Under the pieces are notes generated by a model, which was not told the origin of the DNA, ran no database searches, and saw only the letters and a list, made by a program, of their open reading frames with translations. Positions 1 to 9,722 of a stretch of DNA of 64,000 nucleotides are shown piece by piece. This DNA comes from Flavobacteriaceae bacterium. Its GTDB lineage: Bacteria; Bacteroidota; Bacteroidia; Flavobacteriales; Flavobacteriaceae. Location: contig JABSPK010000002.1 in NCBI GenBank assembly GCA_013214065.1, positions 372,001-436,000 of the forward strand. Reading direction: 5' to 3'. Every line of letters starts with the position of its first letter. Within the stretch, counting starts at the first letter, position 1. The translations under genes and the position numbers were made by a program.

Positions 1-728
1 TACCCCAAGGTCGTGGCCCCAATGGGGTCATAAAAACGTTGTCGTAAATACGCCTCATACGGCATGCCCGTCAAGTCTTCGATCAACTTTGGGAAAACCA
101 AAAAAGTCAGTCCGGAATACCGATAGGTTTTTTCGCCCACCGGTGATGCATTGATCTTGCGATACATGTGCCGGTCAAAACGATTGCTAACAAAACGATC
201 GGCATACGCCTTCTTTCGGAAACGCTTGCTCGATCGAGTTCGGACAAACCTTCTTTTAGGGTGTTCGCCACGAAGCACATCGCTCAAAAATACGATATAT
301 GGCTGGAGCCCCGCTTGGTGGGCTAGAATTTCCCTTAAGGTCAGCGATCGTTTGTCCTTACGTTTTCGCCATGGGGTCCAGTAGGTCGAAAAGGGGACGT
401 CCAAATCTAATTTCCCTTCCTCGACCAGCTTCATCAAGGCCGGTAAAGGCCCAAGGATCTTGGTGACCGATGCCAAATCGTACAGATGGTCCGCTGCAAC
501 CGGTTCAATACTATCATAGGTGTGAAAACCGTAGGTCTTATGCAATACCACTTTGCCTTTATGGGCCACTAAGACCTGCGCTCCAGGAAATGCCTGCTTT
601 CGGATGCCGTCTTCGACAATGGCATCGATCTTTGCCGTGAATTCATCTTGGGGGTCAGCTTCCTTTTGGCAAAAAGCCGAAGGCATCAGTAAACGCATGG
701 CACACATTAAGAAGAGGTACTGCTTCAT
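1..728 (-). CDS. Serine hydrolase (beta-lactamase/PBP4-like fold), 3' end cut by window
   Basis: Reading the minus strand from the ATG at 726-728 gives an open frame that runs off the left edge, so only about 242 residues are visible. A hydrophobic N-terminus ending near LMPSAFCQ looks like a signal peptide, so the protein is probably exported. The SxxK nucleophile motif is seen as SVTK (LASVTKILG, about residue 87), and a YSG triad stands where YxN is usual. This is the class C beta-lactamase / D-Ala-D-Ala carboxypeptidase-like superfamily; substrate unknown. The start codon directly follows the stop of the WYL regulator (TAAATG), so the two are almost certainly co-transcribed. Confidence 0.85.
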   Translation of the reverse strand, partial: MKQYLFLMCAMRLLMPSAFCQKEADPQDEFTAKIDAIVEDGIRKQAFPGAQVLVAHKGKVVLHKTYGFHTYDSIEPVAADHLYDLASVTKILGPLPALMKLVEEGKLDLDVPFSTYWTPWRKRKDKRSLTLREILAHQAGLQPYIVFLSDVLRGEHPKRRFVRTRSSKRFRKKAYADRFVSNRFDRHMYRKINASPVGEKTYRYSGLTFLVFPKLIEDLTGMPYEAYLRQRFYDPIGATTLG

Positions 729-1682
729 TTATAGGATAAGTCTTTGTTGTTGTTTGTCTAGTAATTGAGCAAGCCGTTCTTTAAGCGATTCAGGTTCGAT
801 CACAGTGGCATAATCCCCGAACATCAAATACCAGCGCGCAAAATGATTGTCGATATCATCGATCATGAAGGTCATTTCCACGGCATCGGGCAATTGCCTT
901 TCCGCGATAAAACCATAGCCTTTCCGGCTTCCTTTCAGAAATTTGGCCACTTTCTTGTCGACCGATATTTTGACTTTATGCTTCTGTGTCGGTCTAGGCC
1001 GTCGCAACTCCTCTAAGCTACCGTGTTGCAATAAAAATCGCTCCGAAGTCCTATTAATACGGTGTATGCGGTCGGTTCTAAACTGCCGGTACGCCTGCCT
1101 AAGATGGCAAAAACCCATAACGTACCAAAAGTTGTTCTCATTGAATATACCGACTGGTTCAATTTTTCTATCGACCGGTGCATCGGCATCAATAGCCTCA
1201 TAACTAAGAAAGACCTGGGTTTTTTCGGCGATACTTTCGAATAAAAGTTCCAAGGCGTTCGGCACTTTCTCATTGAAAATATCTTGCGACGGAAAAATGC
1301 GCACCTGCGCTTCCAAGGCCTCCACCCAGTCTTTTTCGGATCCCCGCAAGACCGATTTCAATTTCAACATGGCCGATTCATGATGGGCGCCTAACGATCG
1401 ATCGGTAAAGTGCTGCATCAATTTTTCGGCGGCTACGAAACTCCCGGCCTCTTTTTTGGTAAACATCACCGGGGGCAACCGATATCCTTCCATAATGGAA
1501 TAGCCGACACCCGCCTCGCTGGCGATGGGCACTCCAGCGGCTTCCAATGTTCGAATATCGCGATAGATCGTTCGGAGACTGACTTCGAAACGGTCTGAAA
1601 GTTCTTGGGCCTTCACGATGCGTTTCGACTGCAGTTGGATCAAAATGGCGACGATTCGATCAAAACGTTTAACGGTATCCAT
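729..1682 (-). CDS. YafY-type transcriptional regulator, HTH + WYL domain
   Basis: Transcription factor of 317 residues. An N-terminal winged HTH (about residues 5-60, with LSDRFEVSLRTIYRDIRTLE) is followed by a WYL domain whose signature is WYV at about 186-188, and a C-terminal extension. WYL domains are known ligand or nucleic-acid sensing modules. A longer frame starts at 1754, but a good promoter (1708-1739) lies inside that extension, so the start is 1682 or the ATG at 1688. It is divergent from a DinB-like gene with paired TGACA-N6-TGTCA sites between them, which suggests it controls that gene (inference). The serine hydrolase follows with no gap. Confidence 0.9.
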   Translation of the reverse strand: MDTVKRFDRIVAILIQLQSKRIVKAQELSDRFEVSLRTIYRDIRTLEAAGVPIASEAGVGYSIMEGYRLPPVMFTKKEAGSFVAAEKLMQHFTDRSLGAHHESAMLKLKSVLRGSEKDWVEALEAQVRIFPSQDIFNEKVPNALELLFESIAEKTQVFLSYEAIDADAPVDRKIEPVGIFNENNFWYVMGFCHLRQAYRQFRTDRIHRINRTSERFLLQHGSLEELRRPRPTQKHKVKISVDKKVAKFLKGSRKGYGFIAERQLPDAVEMTFMIDDIDNHFARWYLMFGDYATVIEPESLKERLAQLLDKQQQRLIL

Positions 1683-1707
1683 TCCCATAAGTAATCGACC
1701 TATATTC

Positions 1708-1739
1708 CAAAGATAGGATTTCAATGTAAGCGCTGTCAA
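1708..1739 (-). promoter_or_regulatory. Promoter of the WYL regulator operon
   Basis: On the minus strand TTGACA (1734-1739) is followed by TATCTTTG (1708-1715), spaced 18 bases from the hexamer or 21 from TTG. This fits the Bacteroidota housekeeping consensus TTG-N17-23-TAnnTTTG. It lies about 20 bases upstream of the ATG at 1688 and rules out the longer ORF start. Confidence 0.75.
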
Positions 1740-1836
1740 CCACCCTTTCATCATTTTCAGTTATACTCCCATTCGTTCGTCCGTACCATCGCACTGACCT
1801 TTGCAGGCCATGCTATGCGCAAAGTACACTGAGAAG

Positions 1837-1901
1837 GTGACAGCCCTATGTCAGTACGATTTTAAACAGTTCTTTTTTTACTACTGACAAAGGGCTGTCA
1901 C
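1837..1901. promoter_or_regulatory. Paired operator-like inverted repeats TGACA-N6-TGTCA
   Basis: Two 20-base arms, 1837-1856 and 1882-1901, are reverse complements of each other with one mismatch. Each arm is itself a dyad TGACA-N6-TGTCA (1838-1853 and 1885-1900). Their centres are 47 bases apart. The right-hand site ends 11 bases upstream of the -7 element of the DinB gene. The layout suggests the neighbouring WYL regulator binds here and represses or loops the region (inference). Confidence 0.7.
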
Positions 1902-1911
1902 TCCCCCCATT

Positions 1912-1919
1912 TACCTTTG
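1912..1919 (+). promoter_or_regulatory. -7 element of the DinB-like gene
   Basis: TACCTTTG matches TAnnTTTG exactly, 32 bases upstream of the ATG at 1952. No clear TTG lies at the usual spacing; that space is taken by the right-hand TGACA-N6-TGTCA site, as expected for a regulated promoter. Confidence 0.6.
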
Positions 1920-1951
1920 GTTCCAGAAGCAATAATCCTAAAAAACAACTC

Positions 1952-2440
1952 ATGGAAAAAACAATCGAACAAGGTAATGTCGTGCTTTCACCAGCACATC
2001 TTTTGGAACACTGGCAAGGGCATCGAAGCTTGACACGGAGGATCATCGAAGCCTTTCCGGAAAAAGAGCTGTTCGAATTCAGCATCGGGGGCATGCGCCC
2101 TTTCGCTGAAATGGTCAAAGAAATGTTGGCCATTGCAGAACCCGGACTGCGGGAATTGGTTACCGGCGAAAAGCAGGAACTGGATGAACATGGCGATTTC
2201 GGCACCACCAAAGCCGCCCTTTTACAACGTTGGGATGCAGCAACCGAAGGCATCAATGACCTTTGGCCACAATTGACTTTAGAACACTATTCGCAGTCAA
2301 GGATCTTGTTCGGGCAGTATGAATTTCCGGTCCGTTGGCACCTGTTTTACTTCATCGATAATGAAATCCATCATCGAGGTCAGGCATATGTGTACTTAAG
2401 GGCCCTTGGCATTGAACCTCCATTTTTTTGGGAGCGCTAG
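1952..2440 (+). CDS. DinB-family putative metal-dependent protein
   Basis: 162 residues with the DinB/YfiT four-helix-bundle pattern: an early histidine (LLEHWQGHR, about residue 17-21) and a C-terminal IDNEIHHRGQ (about 138-147), which together form the usual metal-binding histidine triad. DinB-like proteins include thiol-S-transferases and many of unknown substrate, so the reaction is not known. It is preceded by a TACCTTTG -7 element and the TGACA-N6-TGTCA operator, and is followed one base later by a small conserved gene that is probably in the same transcript. Confidence 0.85.
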   Translation: MEKTIEQGNVVLSPAHLLEHWQGHRSLTRRIIEAFPEKELFEFSIGGMRPFAEMVKEMLAIAEPGLRELVTGEKQELDEHGDFGTTKAALLQRWDAATEGINDLWPQLTLEHYSQSRILFGQYEFPVRWHLFYFIDNEIHHRGQAYVYLRALGIEPPFFWER

Positions 2441-2441
2441 T

Positions 2442-2660
2442 ATGAAAACGGTTTTGGTTTTTAAAACATCGGTATCGAACCACGGCAAGGTGTCGCATAT
2501 TGGCCCGTTCCTGGATCGGTTGATCAATGGTAGCGGACGATGGAATTTTGACTTGGAGGATTGTGACAACATCCTCCGGGTCGAAACCGAACGCCCCAAT
2601 GCCTTGGCGATTTCCCGGTTATTACACGACAAGGGGTTTTTATGTGAAGAGCTTGATTAA
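2442..2660 (+). CDS. Small conserved protein with HMA/ferredoxin-like look
   Basis: A 72-residue protein starting MKTVLVFKTSV. The longer frame from 2406 would overlap the DinB gene, so the ATG at 2442, one base after its TAG stop, is preferred. The alternating beta-alpha pattern and WNFDLEDCDNILRVE core resemble small heavy-metal-associated-like proteins common in Bacteroidota, but no CxxC metal site is present. Function unknown; probably co-transcribed with the DinB-like gene. Confidence 0.7.
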   Translation: MKTVLVFKTSVSNHGKVSHIGPFLDRLINGSGRWNFDLEDCDNILRVETERPNALAISRLLHDKGFLCEELD

Positions 2661-2681
2661 AAAGGATCAATTCAACAAGGG

Positions 2682-2825
2682 ATGAGAAACTGGATTTGGC
2701 AAAAAGCGACCCCCGATGTTGATTGGGAGCGGAAATTCGCCCGTCGAAAAACCCAATTTTCTTTTTCCGCCACCAGAGCGGTACCCCAACCCATGGCAAA
2801 GAAAAAGGAAGCCCCGGATCAATGA
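2682..2825 (+). CDS. Possible 47-residue ORF
   Basis: An ATG frame starting MRNWIWQKATPDVDWERKF, rich in basic and aromatic residues, lies between the small HMA-like gene and the convergent bestrophin gene. It could be a real small protein or chance. There is no promoter or homology I can recognise; position and codon use are the only support. Confidence 0.25.
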   Translation: MRNWIWQKATPDVDWERKFARRKTQFSFSATRAVPQPMAKKKEAPDQ

Positions 2826-2836
2826 CGCCAACGTCC

Positions 2837-3898
2837 TTACATCTGCACATGGAAATTCTCAGGGAACTGGTCGGGTATGGTTTGGGCCTGTTCGCCCAAC
2901 TGTTGCCTCAAATCGATTTCAATACCCCTAGCAATGGTCGATATCGGTACATCGTTTGCGGTGCCTTCAAAAGGATTCTCCCCGGCCCTGGCGATACGTT
3001 CCATGACATAAAACACCCATGACACCGCACCGCAGAAAGGTACGGCCAACCAAATAAAGTGGTCGGCGATCTTCGGGAAGTTTTCAGCGATCGAAGCACC
3101 GATTTCGGCAAATTCAGGAATGATACCAAAGGGTAGTAAAATCAGAAAGACCCGAACGAAGTAAAATGCCAAACTCGCGTATTGCCTCGGGTACGGAAAG
3201 TTCTTGATGCGTTCCGATTTACCTTGTAGGGTAAAAAGTTCTTCAAGCACATCCTCCAAATTCAGAAAGGCGAATTGCCACAACAAACCTTGCTGTTTCA
3301 ATTCGCGCAAATGTTTTGATTGTAAATACAACAAGGTCGTCGCTTTGTTCCCTTTCGACATGACGTAATCCAACTCCTCTTTGGAAAGGTATTCCAAAAG
3401 GTCGTCTTCAAGGGACGTAACTTTTTCGGGAATATGGATGATGCGGAGCCATTCGCGGTTGGTATGTTCTTTTTCGAATACTTCCCACTTGCGCTTTTGG
3501 CGCATGCCATGCCGCAAGGCGGTCAACCAGGCAATATGGCGGTACACCAATCTTTTGTGATGATCGTACAGTTCCTCCGAAGCGATCGATCCCCCGTCGT
3601 GATCCCCATTGACCATGTCTTTGGTCTTCATGCCCCAGGTGCGTGAAGTGTTGACGATACCGCCCCAAATCTTACGGGCTTCCCAAATTCGCCCATAGGC
3701 CGAATTGTTCTGAAAACCGACAATGAAGGCTACCGCGGTACCGATCAAAGCTACGGGTGTCCAGGGTACTTCGAGAAAGGTAAGTTCGAATACATGGTAT
3801 AAGACGGTGACTATGGATGCGAAAATCAGGAAAAGTAAGGTCTCCCAACGAGACCAAAGGGCCATATCCTTAGTCGAATATCTTTTTTTGGTTAGCAT
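2837..3898 (-). CDS. Bestrophin family ion channel
   Basis: 353 residues with the bestrophin/UPF0187 arrangement: N-terminal hydrophobic helices (LFLIFASIVTVLYHVF, ALIGTAVAFIVGF), the family block NNSAYGRIWEARKIWG near residue 65, and two further C-terminal hydrophobic segments (FYFVRVFLILLPFGIIP and DHFIWLAVPFCGAVSWVFYV), then NPFEGTANDVP. Bacterial bestrophins form pentameric inner-membrane anion or cation channels. The gene lies 55 bases after hemB on the same strand but has its own good promoter, so it can be expressed separately from the heme operon. Confidence 0.92.
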   Translation of the reverse strand: MLTKKRYSTKDMALWSRWETLLFLIFASIVTVLYHVFELTFLEVPWTPVALIGTAVAFIVGFQNNSAYGRIWEARKIWGGIVNTSRTWGMKTKDMVNGDHDGGSIASEELYDHHKRLVYRHIAWLTALRHGMRQKRKWEVFEKEHTNREWLRIIHIPEKVTSLEDDLLEYLSKEELDYVMSKGNKATTLLYLQSKHLRELKQQGLLWQFAFLNLEDVLEELFTLQGKSERIKNFPYPRQYASLAFYFVRVFLILLPFGIIPEFAEIGASIAENFPKIADHFIWLAVPFCGAVSWVFYVMERIARAGENPFEGTANDVPISTIARGIEIDLRQQLGEQAQTIPDQFPENFHVQM

Positions 3899-3920
3899 AA
3901 TGATAAGGTTGGATTCCTAT

Positions 3921-3949
3921 CAAATATAACCAAGAATCCGTAAGTTCAA
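3921..3949 (-). promoter_or_regulatory. Promoter of the bestrophin gene
   Basis: On the minus strand TTG (3947-3949) is followed after 18 bases by TATATTTG (3921-3928), a full match to the Bacteroidota consensus, 22 bases before the ATG. The -33 element lies 5 bases past the hemB stop codon. Confidence 0.75.
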
Positions 3950-3953
3950 TTGC

Positions 3954-5731
<1,778 letters not shown>

Positions 5732-5744
5732 TGTTCTTGTTGGT

Positions 5745-6659
5745 TTAAGATACCCAGCTTTTGGGTGATTTCAACACGCCCAACAACCGGGCTTCTTCAC
5801 TATCCACAGCCGGGGCATGGTCATAACGCCATTGCACCACGGGTGGCAGACTCATCAGAATACTTTCAATTCGACCGTTGGTCTTCAAACCGAAAAGGGT
5901 GCCCTTATCGTGTACCAGGTTGAATTCGACATAACGCCCTCTTCTGATCTCTTGCCAATGCCTTTGGGCTGCAGTGTAAGGCATATCCTTACGACGTTCT
6001 ACGATCGGAAGGTAGGCGTGAATAAAACTATCGCCCACTTCGGTGACGAAATCGTACCAAGCGTCCATACTTTTCGATTCGGAGGCCTTGCAATAATCAA
6101 AGAACAACCCGCCTACCCCCCGGGCTTCCTGCCGGTGGGTGTTCCAAAAGTACGAATCGCATCGCGCTTTGAATTTTGCATAGAACTCCGCGTCATGAGC
6201 ATCACAAGCCTGTTTGCAAATGCTGTGGAAATGTTCGGCATCGGCATCGAAAAGATAATACGGAGTGAGGTCTTGGCCCCCACCGAACCATTGATCGACG
6301 ATATTACCGGACTTGTCATACATTTCAAAATAGCGCCAATTGGCATGTACTGTTGGAACCATGGGATTTTTGGGATGCAGAACCAAGCTAAGGCCGCAGG
6401 CGAAGAAATCGGCTTCTTCGACCCCGAAATAGGCTTGCATGCTTTCAGGAAGTGCTCCATGGACCCCTGAAATATTGACGCCCCCCTTTTCGAAAACGCC
6501 ACCATTTTCAATGACGCGGGTCCGGCCCCCACCTCCCTCAGAACGGGTCCAAAGGTCTTGGTGAAAGCGCGCTTCCCCATCAACCGTTTCCAAAGCCCCG
6601 GTGATGCGGTCTTGAAGGGACTCTATATATCCGTAAAATCGATCTTTAAGTTTCATCAT
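5745..6659 (-). CDS. hemF: Oxygen-dependent coproporphyrinogen III oxidase
   Basis: Converts coproporphyrinogen III to protoporphyrinogen IX using O2. 304 residues with the full set of HemF blocks: TRSEGGGGRTRV (about 38-49), FEKGGVNISGVHG, HPKNPMVPTVHANWRYFE (His105 region), WFGGGQDLTPYY, and FNLVHDKGTLFGLKTNGR near the C-terminus. The presence of the aerobic enzyme suits a marine aerobe; no hemN is in the window. The start overlaps the end of the upstream unknown gene by 14 bases, implying translational coupling. A second ATG directly follows the first. Confidence 0.97.
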   Translation of the reverse strand: MMKLKDRFYGYIESLQDRITGALETVDGEARFHQDLWTRSEGGGGRTRVIENGGVFEKGGVNISGVHGALPESMQAYFGVEEADFFACGLSLVLHPKNPMVPTVHANWRYFEMYDKSGNIVDQWFGGGQDLTPYYLFDADAEHFHSICKQACDAHDAEFYAKFKARCDSYFWNTHRQEARGVGGLFFDYCKASESKSMDAWYDFVTEVGDSFIHAYLPIVERRKDMPYTAAQRHWQEIRRGRYVEFNLVHDKGTLFGLKTNGRIESILMSLPPVVQWRYDHAPAVDSEEARLLGVLKSPKSWVS

Positions 6660-7140
6660 GTATATGTACCATTTGGTATTTTAATGGTTCGAGATCCGTA
6701 TTCGCATCGATCAAGACCGATTGTACGGCCATTGCCATGAAATGTGCCGCCGCTTGTTCTTCATCGTTCAACTCGAGTTTCTTTGCCCAATGCCTTCCGA
6801 TCTCATTGTTGTGTTCATCCATCATCCGGGCCAGATCCGTACTGAAAAACGCATCTTCATGCCAATCGGTAATCGCCTTGACCCAACGAAGCGCGCGATC
6901 CTTGTTCGGTCGCCAACGCCAACAGCGGAAAGCGATCAGAAAATTCCAATAGGCATGACGAAACGCATTGGCCGGTCCATTCTGGTAATGGGCAAATCCA
7001 TACTGTTCCGTTGCGACCGCCATACAGTTCTTCGTGGCCAAAAAAGTCGGTATCAAGTAAAGCGGATGCCACAGCGCCAGACCGACCAAGCGGATAAACG
7101 ATTTGGGTTGAACCCTACACAAGGTCTTAAACCATTTCAC
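6646..7140 (-). CDS. Conserved protein embedded in heme operon, DUF6973-like
   Basis: 164 residues. The N-terminus has a hydrophobic stretch ([19 protein letters not shown], about 17-36) that may be membrane associated. The core has [12 protein letters not shown] (about 54-65), WHEDAF and [11 protein letters not shown], a histidine-rich pattern resembling proteins annotated as DUF6973; that assignment is from memory. It overlaps hemE upstream and hemF downstream by 14 bases each, so its expression is tightly tied to the two enzymes it separates. Function unknown; its histidines could bind metal or heme, which is inference. Confidence 0.8.
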   Translation of the reverse strand: MKWFKTLCRVQPKSFIRLVGLALWHPLYLIPTFLATKNCMAVATEQYGFAHYQNGPANAFRHAYWNFLIAFRCWRWRPNKDRALRWVKAITDWHEDAFFSTDLARMMDEHNNEIGRHWAKKLELNDEEQAAAHFMAMAVQSVLIDANTDLEPLKYQMVHIHDET

Positions 7141-8161
7141 CCGAATACGATTTTACCGCTTCGATAAAGGCTCCTGCATGATCAACCGGGATGTTCGGCA
7201 AAATACCGTGACCCAAATTGACGATATAGCGATCCTTCCCGAACTCATCGATCATTTGATGTACCATCCTCTTGATTTCCTTCGGTGGCGACAACAATCG
7301 CGATGGGTCGAAATTACCTTGTAGGGTAATCTTACCTCCCGATAGATAGCGCGCATTTCGCGGTGAACAAGTCCAATCCACACCCAAGGCCGAAGCTCCT
7401 GAACGGGCCATCTGATCCAGGGCGAACCAACACCCTTTCCCGAACAAAATGACCGGGGCATGCTCTTTCAACGCGGCCACGATCTGATCCATATACTGTA
7501 AGGAGAACTCTTGATAATCGGTCGGCGACAACATGCCTCCCCAGGAGTCGAACACTTGCACCACGTTGCAACCCGCTTTGACCTTCGCCTTCAAATAAGC
7601 AATGGTGGTGTCGGTGATCTTTTGCAATAAAGCGTGTGCCGCCTCCGGTTGGGTAAAACAAAACCCTTTGGCCAAATCGAAGTTCTTGCTTCCCTGACCT
7701 TGCACACAATAGCACAAGATGGTCCATGGCGAACCTGCAAACCCGATAAGGGGTACTGCATCGTCCAACTTCTCTTTGGTCATGGCAATCGCTTTCATGA
7801 CATAATCCAAGCGATCATATACATCGGGTACGATGATGTCCTCCACTTGTTTTGGGGTTCTGATCGGTTCCGGAAGAAAGGGCCCGAAATTCGGTTTCAT
7901 TTCGACAGTGATCCCCATGGCTTGAGGAATGACAAGGATGTCACTGAACAATATGGCCGCATCCATCCCAAACCTCCGTATCGGCTGAACCGTGATTTCG
8001 GAGGCGAGTTCAGGGGTTTCGCAACGGGTGAAGAAATCATACTTCGCACGCAGTTCCATGAATTCGGGTAGATACCTACCTGCTTGCCGCATCATCCAAA
8101 CCGGTGGTCGTTCTACGGTTTCCCCTCGAAGGGCACGTAAAAACAAATCGTTCTTTAGCAT
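7127..8161 (-). CDS. hemE: Uroporphyrinogen decarboxylase
   Basis: Decarboxylates the four acetate side chains of uroporphyrinogen III to give coproporphyrinogen III. 344 residues, a normal length. The N-terminal signature [15 protein letters not shown] (about 19-33) and the catalytic aspartate in [13 protein letters not shown] (Asp74) are intact, as are [12 protein letters not shown] and the C-terminal [11 protein letters not shown]. The stop of hemD directly abuts its start codon with no spacer. Confidence 0.97.
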   Translation of the reverse strand: MLKNDLFLRALRGETVERPPVWMMRQAGRYLPEFMELRAKYDFFTRCETPELASEITVQPIRRFGMDAAILFSDILVIPQAMGITVEMKPNFGPFLPEPIRTPKQVEDIIVPDVYDRLDYVMKAIAMTKEKLDDAVPLIGFAGSPWTILCYCVQGQGSKNFDLAKGFCFTQPEAAHALLQKITDTTIAYLKAKVKAGCNVVQVFDSWGGMLSPTDYQEFSLQYMDQIVAALKEHAPVILFGKGCWFALDQMARSGASALGVDWTCSPRNARYLSGGKITLQGNFDPSRLLSPPKEIKRMVHQMIDEFGKDRYIVNLGHGILPNIPVDHAGAFIEAVKSYSGEMV

Positions 8162-8821
8162 TTATGTATAATATTTTATGGCCTGTACCAAAACATTCTC
8201 AATGGTGGGCCGATTGGCAATAATGATATGATCCGTATGTACTTTGGCAACTTCGGCCGTGGTTTCACCGATACAAAAAGCAACGCTTCCCGCAATGGAA
8301 TTTGCACTACAATGACTGGTCACCGCACTCGGACTGAAGAACAACACCCCGTCAAAGCTTCGTTGGTACGATCTCGGGGTAAGCTCGGTCCGATAGGCCT
8401 GAATAATGTCATACCGTACGTTATTTTTTTTTAGGATTCGGCCTAGTTCGGGTCGCGCCATATTCCCTTGAACCAGGGTGAACCGCTGGTCTGCATGGGT
8501 GTTAACAAGCTGGTTCGCAAGGTCCTCGGCCTTGTCAGCCACTAGCTTGACCCTGATGCCATGCGATTCGAGCATTGCCCGTGTCTTGTCACCAACGCAA
8601 TAGCCCACTACTTTTTCAAGAGTTTCGGAATCGGTCTGTTTTACGAAAGACCGTACTCCGTTCTGGCTTGTGAAAACAATATGTTCGGAACTGATTGCGG
8701 TTTGCCAAGGCTCTAACTCGATAGCGATGGCGTTGTAGCCTACCAATCCGAGATCCGCATTTAAGATGCGTTGTTGTTGAGGGTAGTTCAAGACCTTAGT
8801 TGACAGTATCGTTGAGTTCAT
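8162..8821 (-). CDS. hemD: Uroporphyrinogen-III synthase
   Basis: Cyclises hydroxymethylbilane with inversion of ring D. 219 residues, slightly short but within the range of this divergent family. Recognisable elements are IVFTSQNGVRSFVKQ (about 48-62), YCVGDKTRAMLESHG, VLFFSPSAVTSH (about 159-170) and CIGETTAEVAKVH. Position decides the call: it sits between hemC, whose 3' end it overlaps by 26 bases, and hemE. Confidence 0.92.
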   Translation of the reverse strand: MNSTILSTKVLNYPQQQRILNADLGLVGYNAIAIELEPWQTAISSEHIVFTSQNGVRSFVKQTDSETLEKVVGYCVGDKTRAMLESHGIRVKLVADKAEDLANQLVNTHADQRFTLVQGNMARPELGRILKKNNVRYDIIQAYRTELTPRSYQRSFDGVLFFSPSAVTSHCSANSIAGSVAFCIGETTAEVAKVHTDHIIIANRPTIENVLVQAIKYYT

Positions 8822-9722
8822 CTTTGATCGCTTTCATCAATTGCGTCCCGCCTGATTCCAACGCCTCATAAGCGCAGCTTTTACCGAAACCTTTACTTTT
8901 TCCGAGCGGTCGCTGTTTTTCTATGATGACCGCTGTACTCCCATCAAGGGCGAACAAACCACCTTTAAAATAAACCATTTGGTCTTTTATAGTGGCGATG
9001 GCACCGATCGGAGCCGTACACCCCCCTTCAAGGGTGCGCAAAAACTCCCTTTCGATCTGGGTACACACTTCACTTTCCTCATGGTTCAATTGTTTCGAAA
9101 TCGAAATGGCGCGTTCATTATTGCCGTGAGCCATGATGACCATAGCGCCCTGGGCCGGTGCGGGAATCATCCAATTCAGTTCGATGGCGTCTTTAGGCAG
9201 GAGTTTGATGCGTTCCAATCCAGCTTTGGCAAAAATCGCCCCTTGCCAATCATTTTCTATGAGCTTGATCAACCGGGTATTGACGTTACCGCGTAAATCG
9301 ACGATGCTATGCCCTGGGTATCGATATAACCATTGTGCCCGTCTTCGCAAACTGCCCGTGGCCAACGTGCCCTCACCATCCAAAAAATCCAAACCCTTAT
9401 GCACCAAAATGTCTTGGGTCGATGCCCGTTCCAAGACCGCGGTCTGCACCAGTCCTTTCGGTAATTGAGTAGGTACATCCTTCATCGAATGTACGGCCAG
9501 ATCGATTTCGCCCTTGAGTAAGGCGACATCCAAGGTCTTGGTAAAAATACCGGTTACCCCGAGATCGTATAGGGGTTTGTCCAACTCGAGATCCCCCTTT
9601 GATTTCACCGGTACCAAGGTGCTATCATGGCCCATGGCTTCCAAGAGTCGTTGTACTTGGGTGGCCTGCCAAAGGGCGAGTTCACTATCTCGGGTTCCGA
9701 TTCTTAGGATTTGGTGCTTCAT
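8796..9722 (-). CDS. hemC: Porphobilinogen deaminase (hydroxymethylbilane synthase)
   Basis: Polymerises four porphobilinogen units. 308 residues. The dipyrromethane cofactor cysteine is in EGGCTAPIGA (Cys235), and the substrate-binding blocks IGTRDSELALWQ, VHSMKDVPTQLP and GSLRRRAQW...DLRGNVNTRL are present. The start ATG overlaps the hemA stop (ATGA), a classic coupled arrangement. Confidence 0.97.
   Translation of the reverse strand: MKHQILRIGTRDSELALWQATQVQRLLEAMGHDSTLVPVKSKGDLELDKPLYDLGVTGIFTKTLDVALLKGEIDLAVHSMKDVPTQLPKGLVQTAVLERASTQDILVHKGLDFLDGEGTLATGSLRRRAQWLYRYPGHSIVDLRGNVNTRLIKLIENDWQGAIFAKAGLERIKLLPKDAIELNWMIPAPAQGAMVIMAHGNNERAISISKQLNHEESEVCTQIEREFLRTLEGGCTAPIGAIATIKDQMVYFKGGLFALDGSTAVIIEKQRPLGKSKGFGKSCAYEALESGGTQLMKAIKDELNDTVN

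Noticed and set aside
1683-1754. 24-residue N-terminal extension of the WYL regulator
   Set aside because: A consensus promoter lies within it, so it cannot be translated from that transcript.
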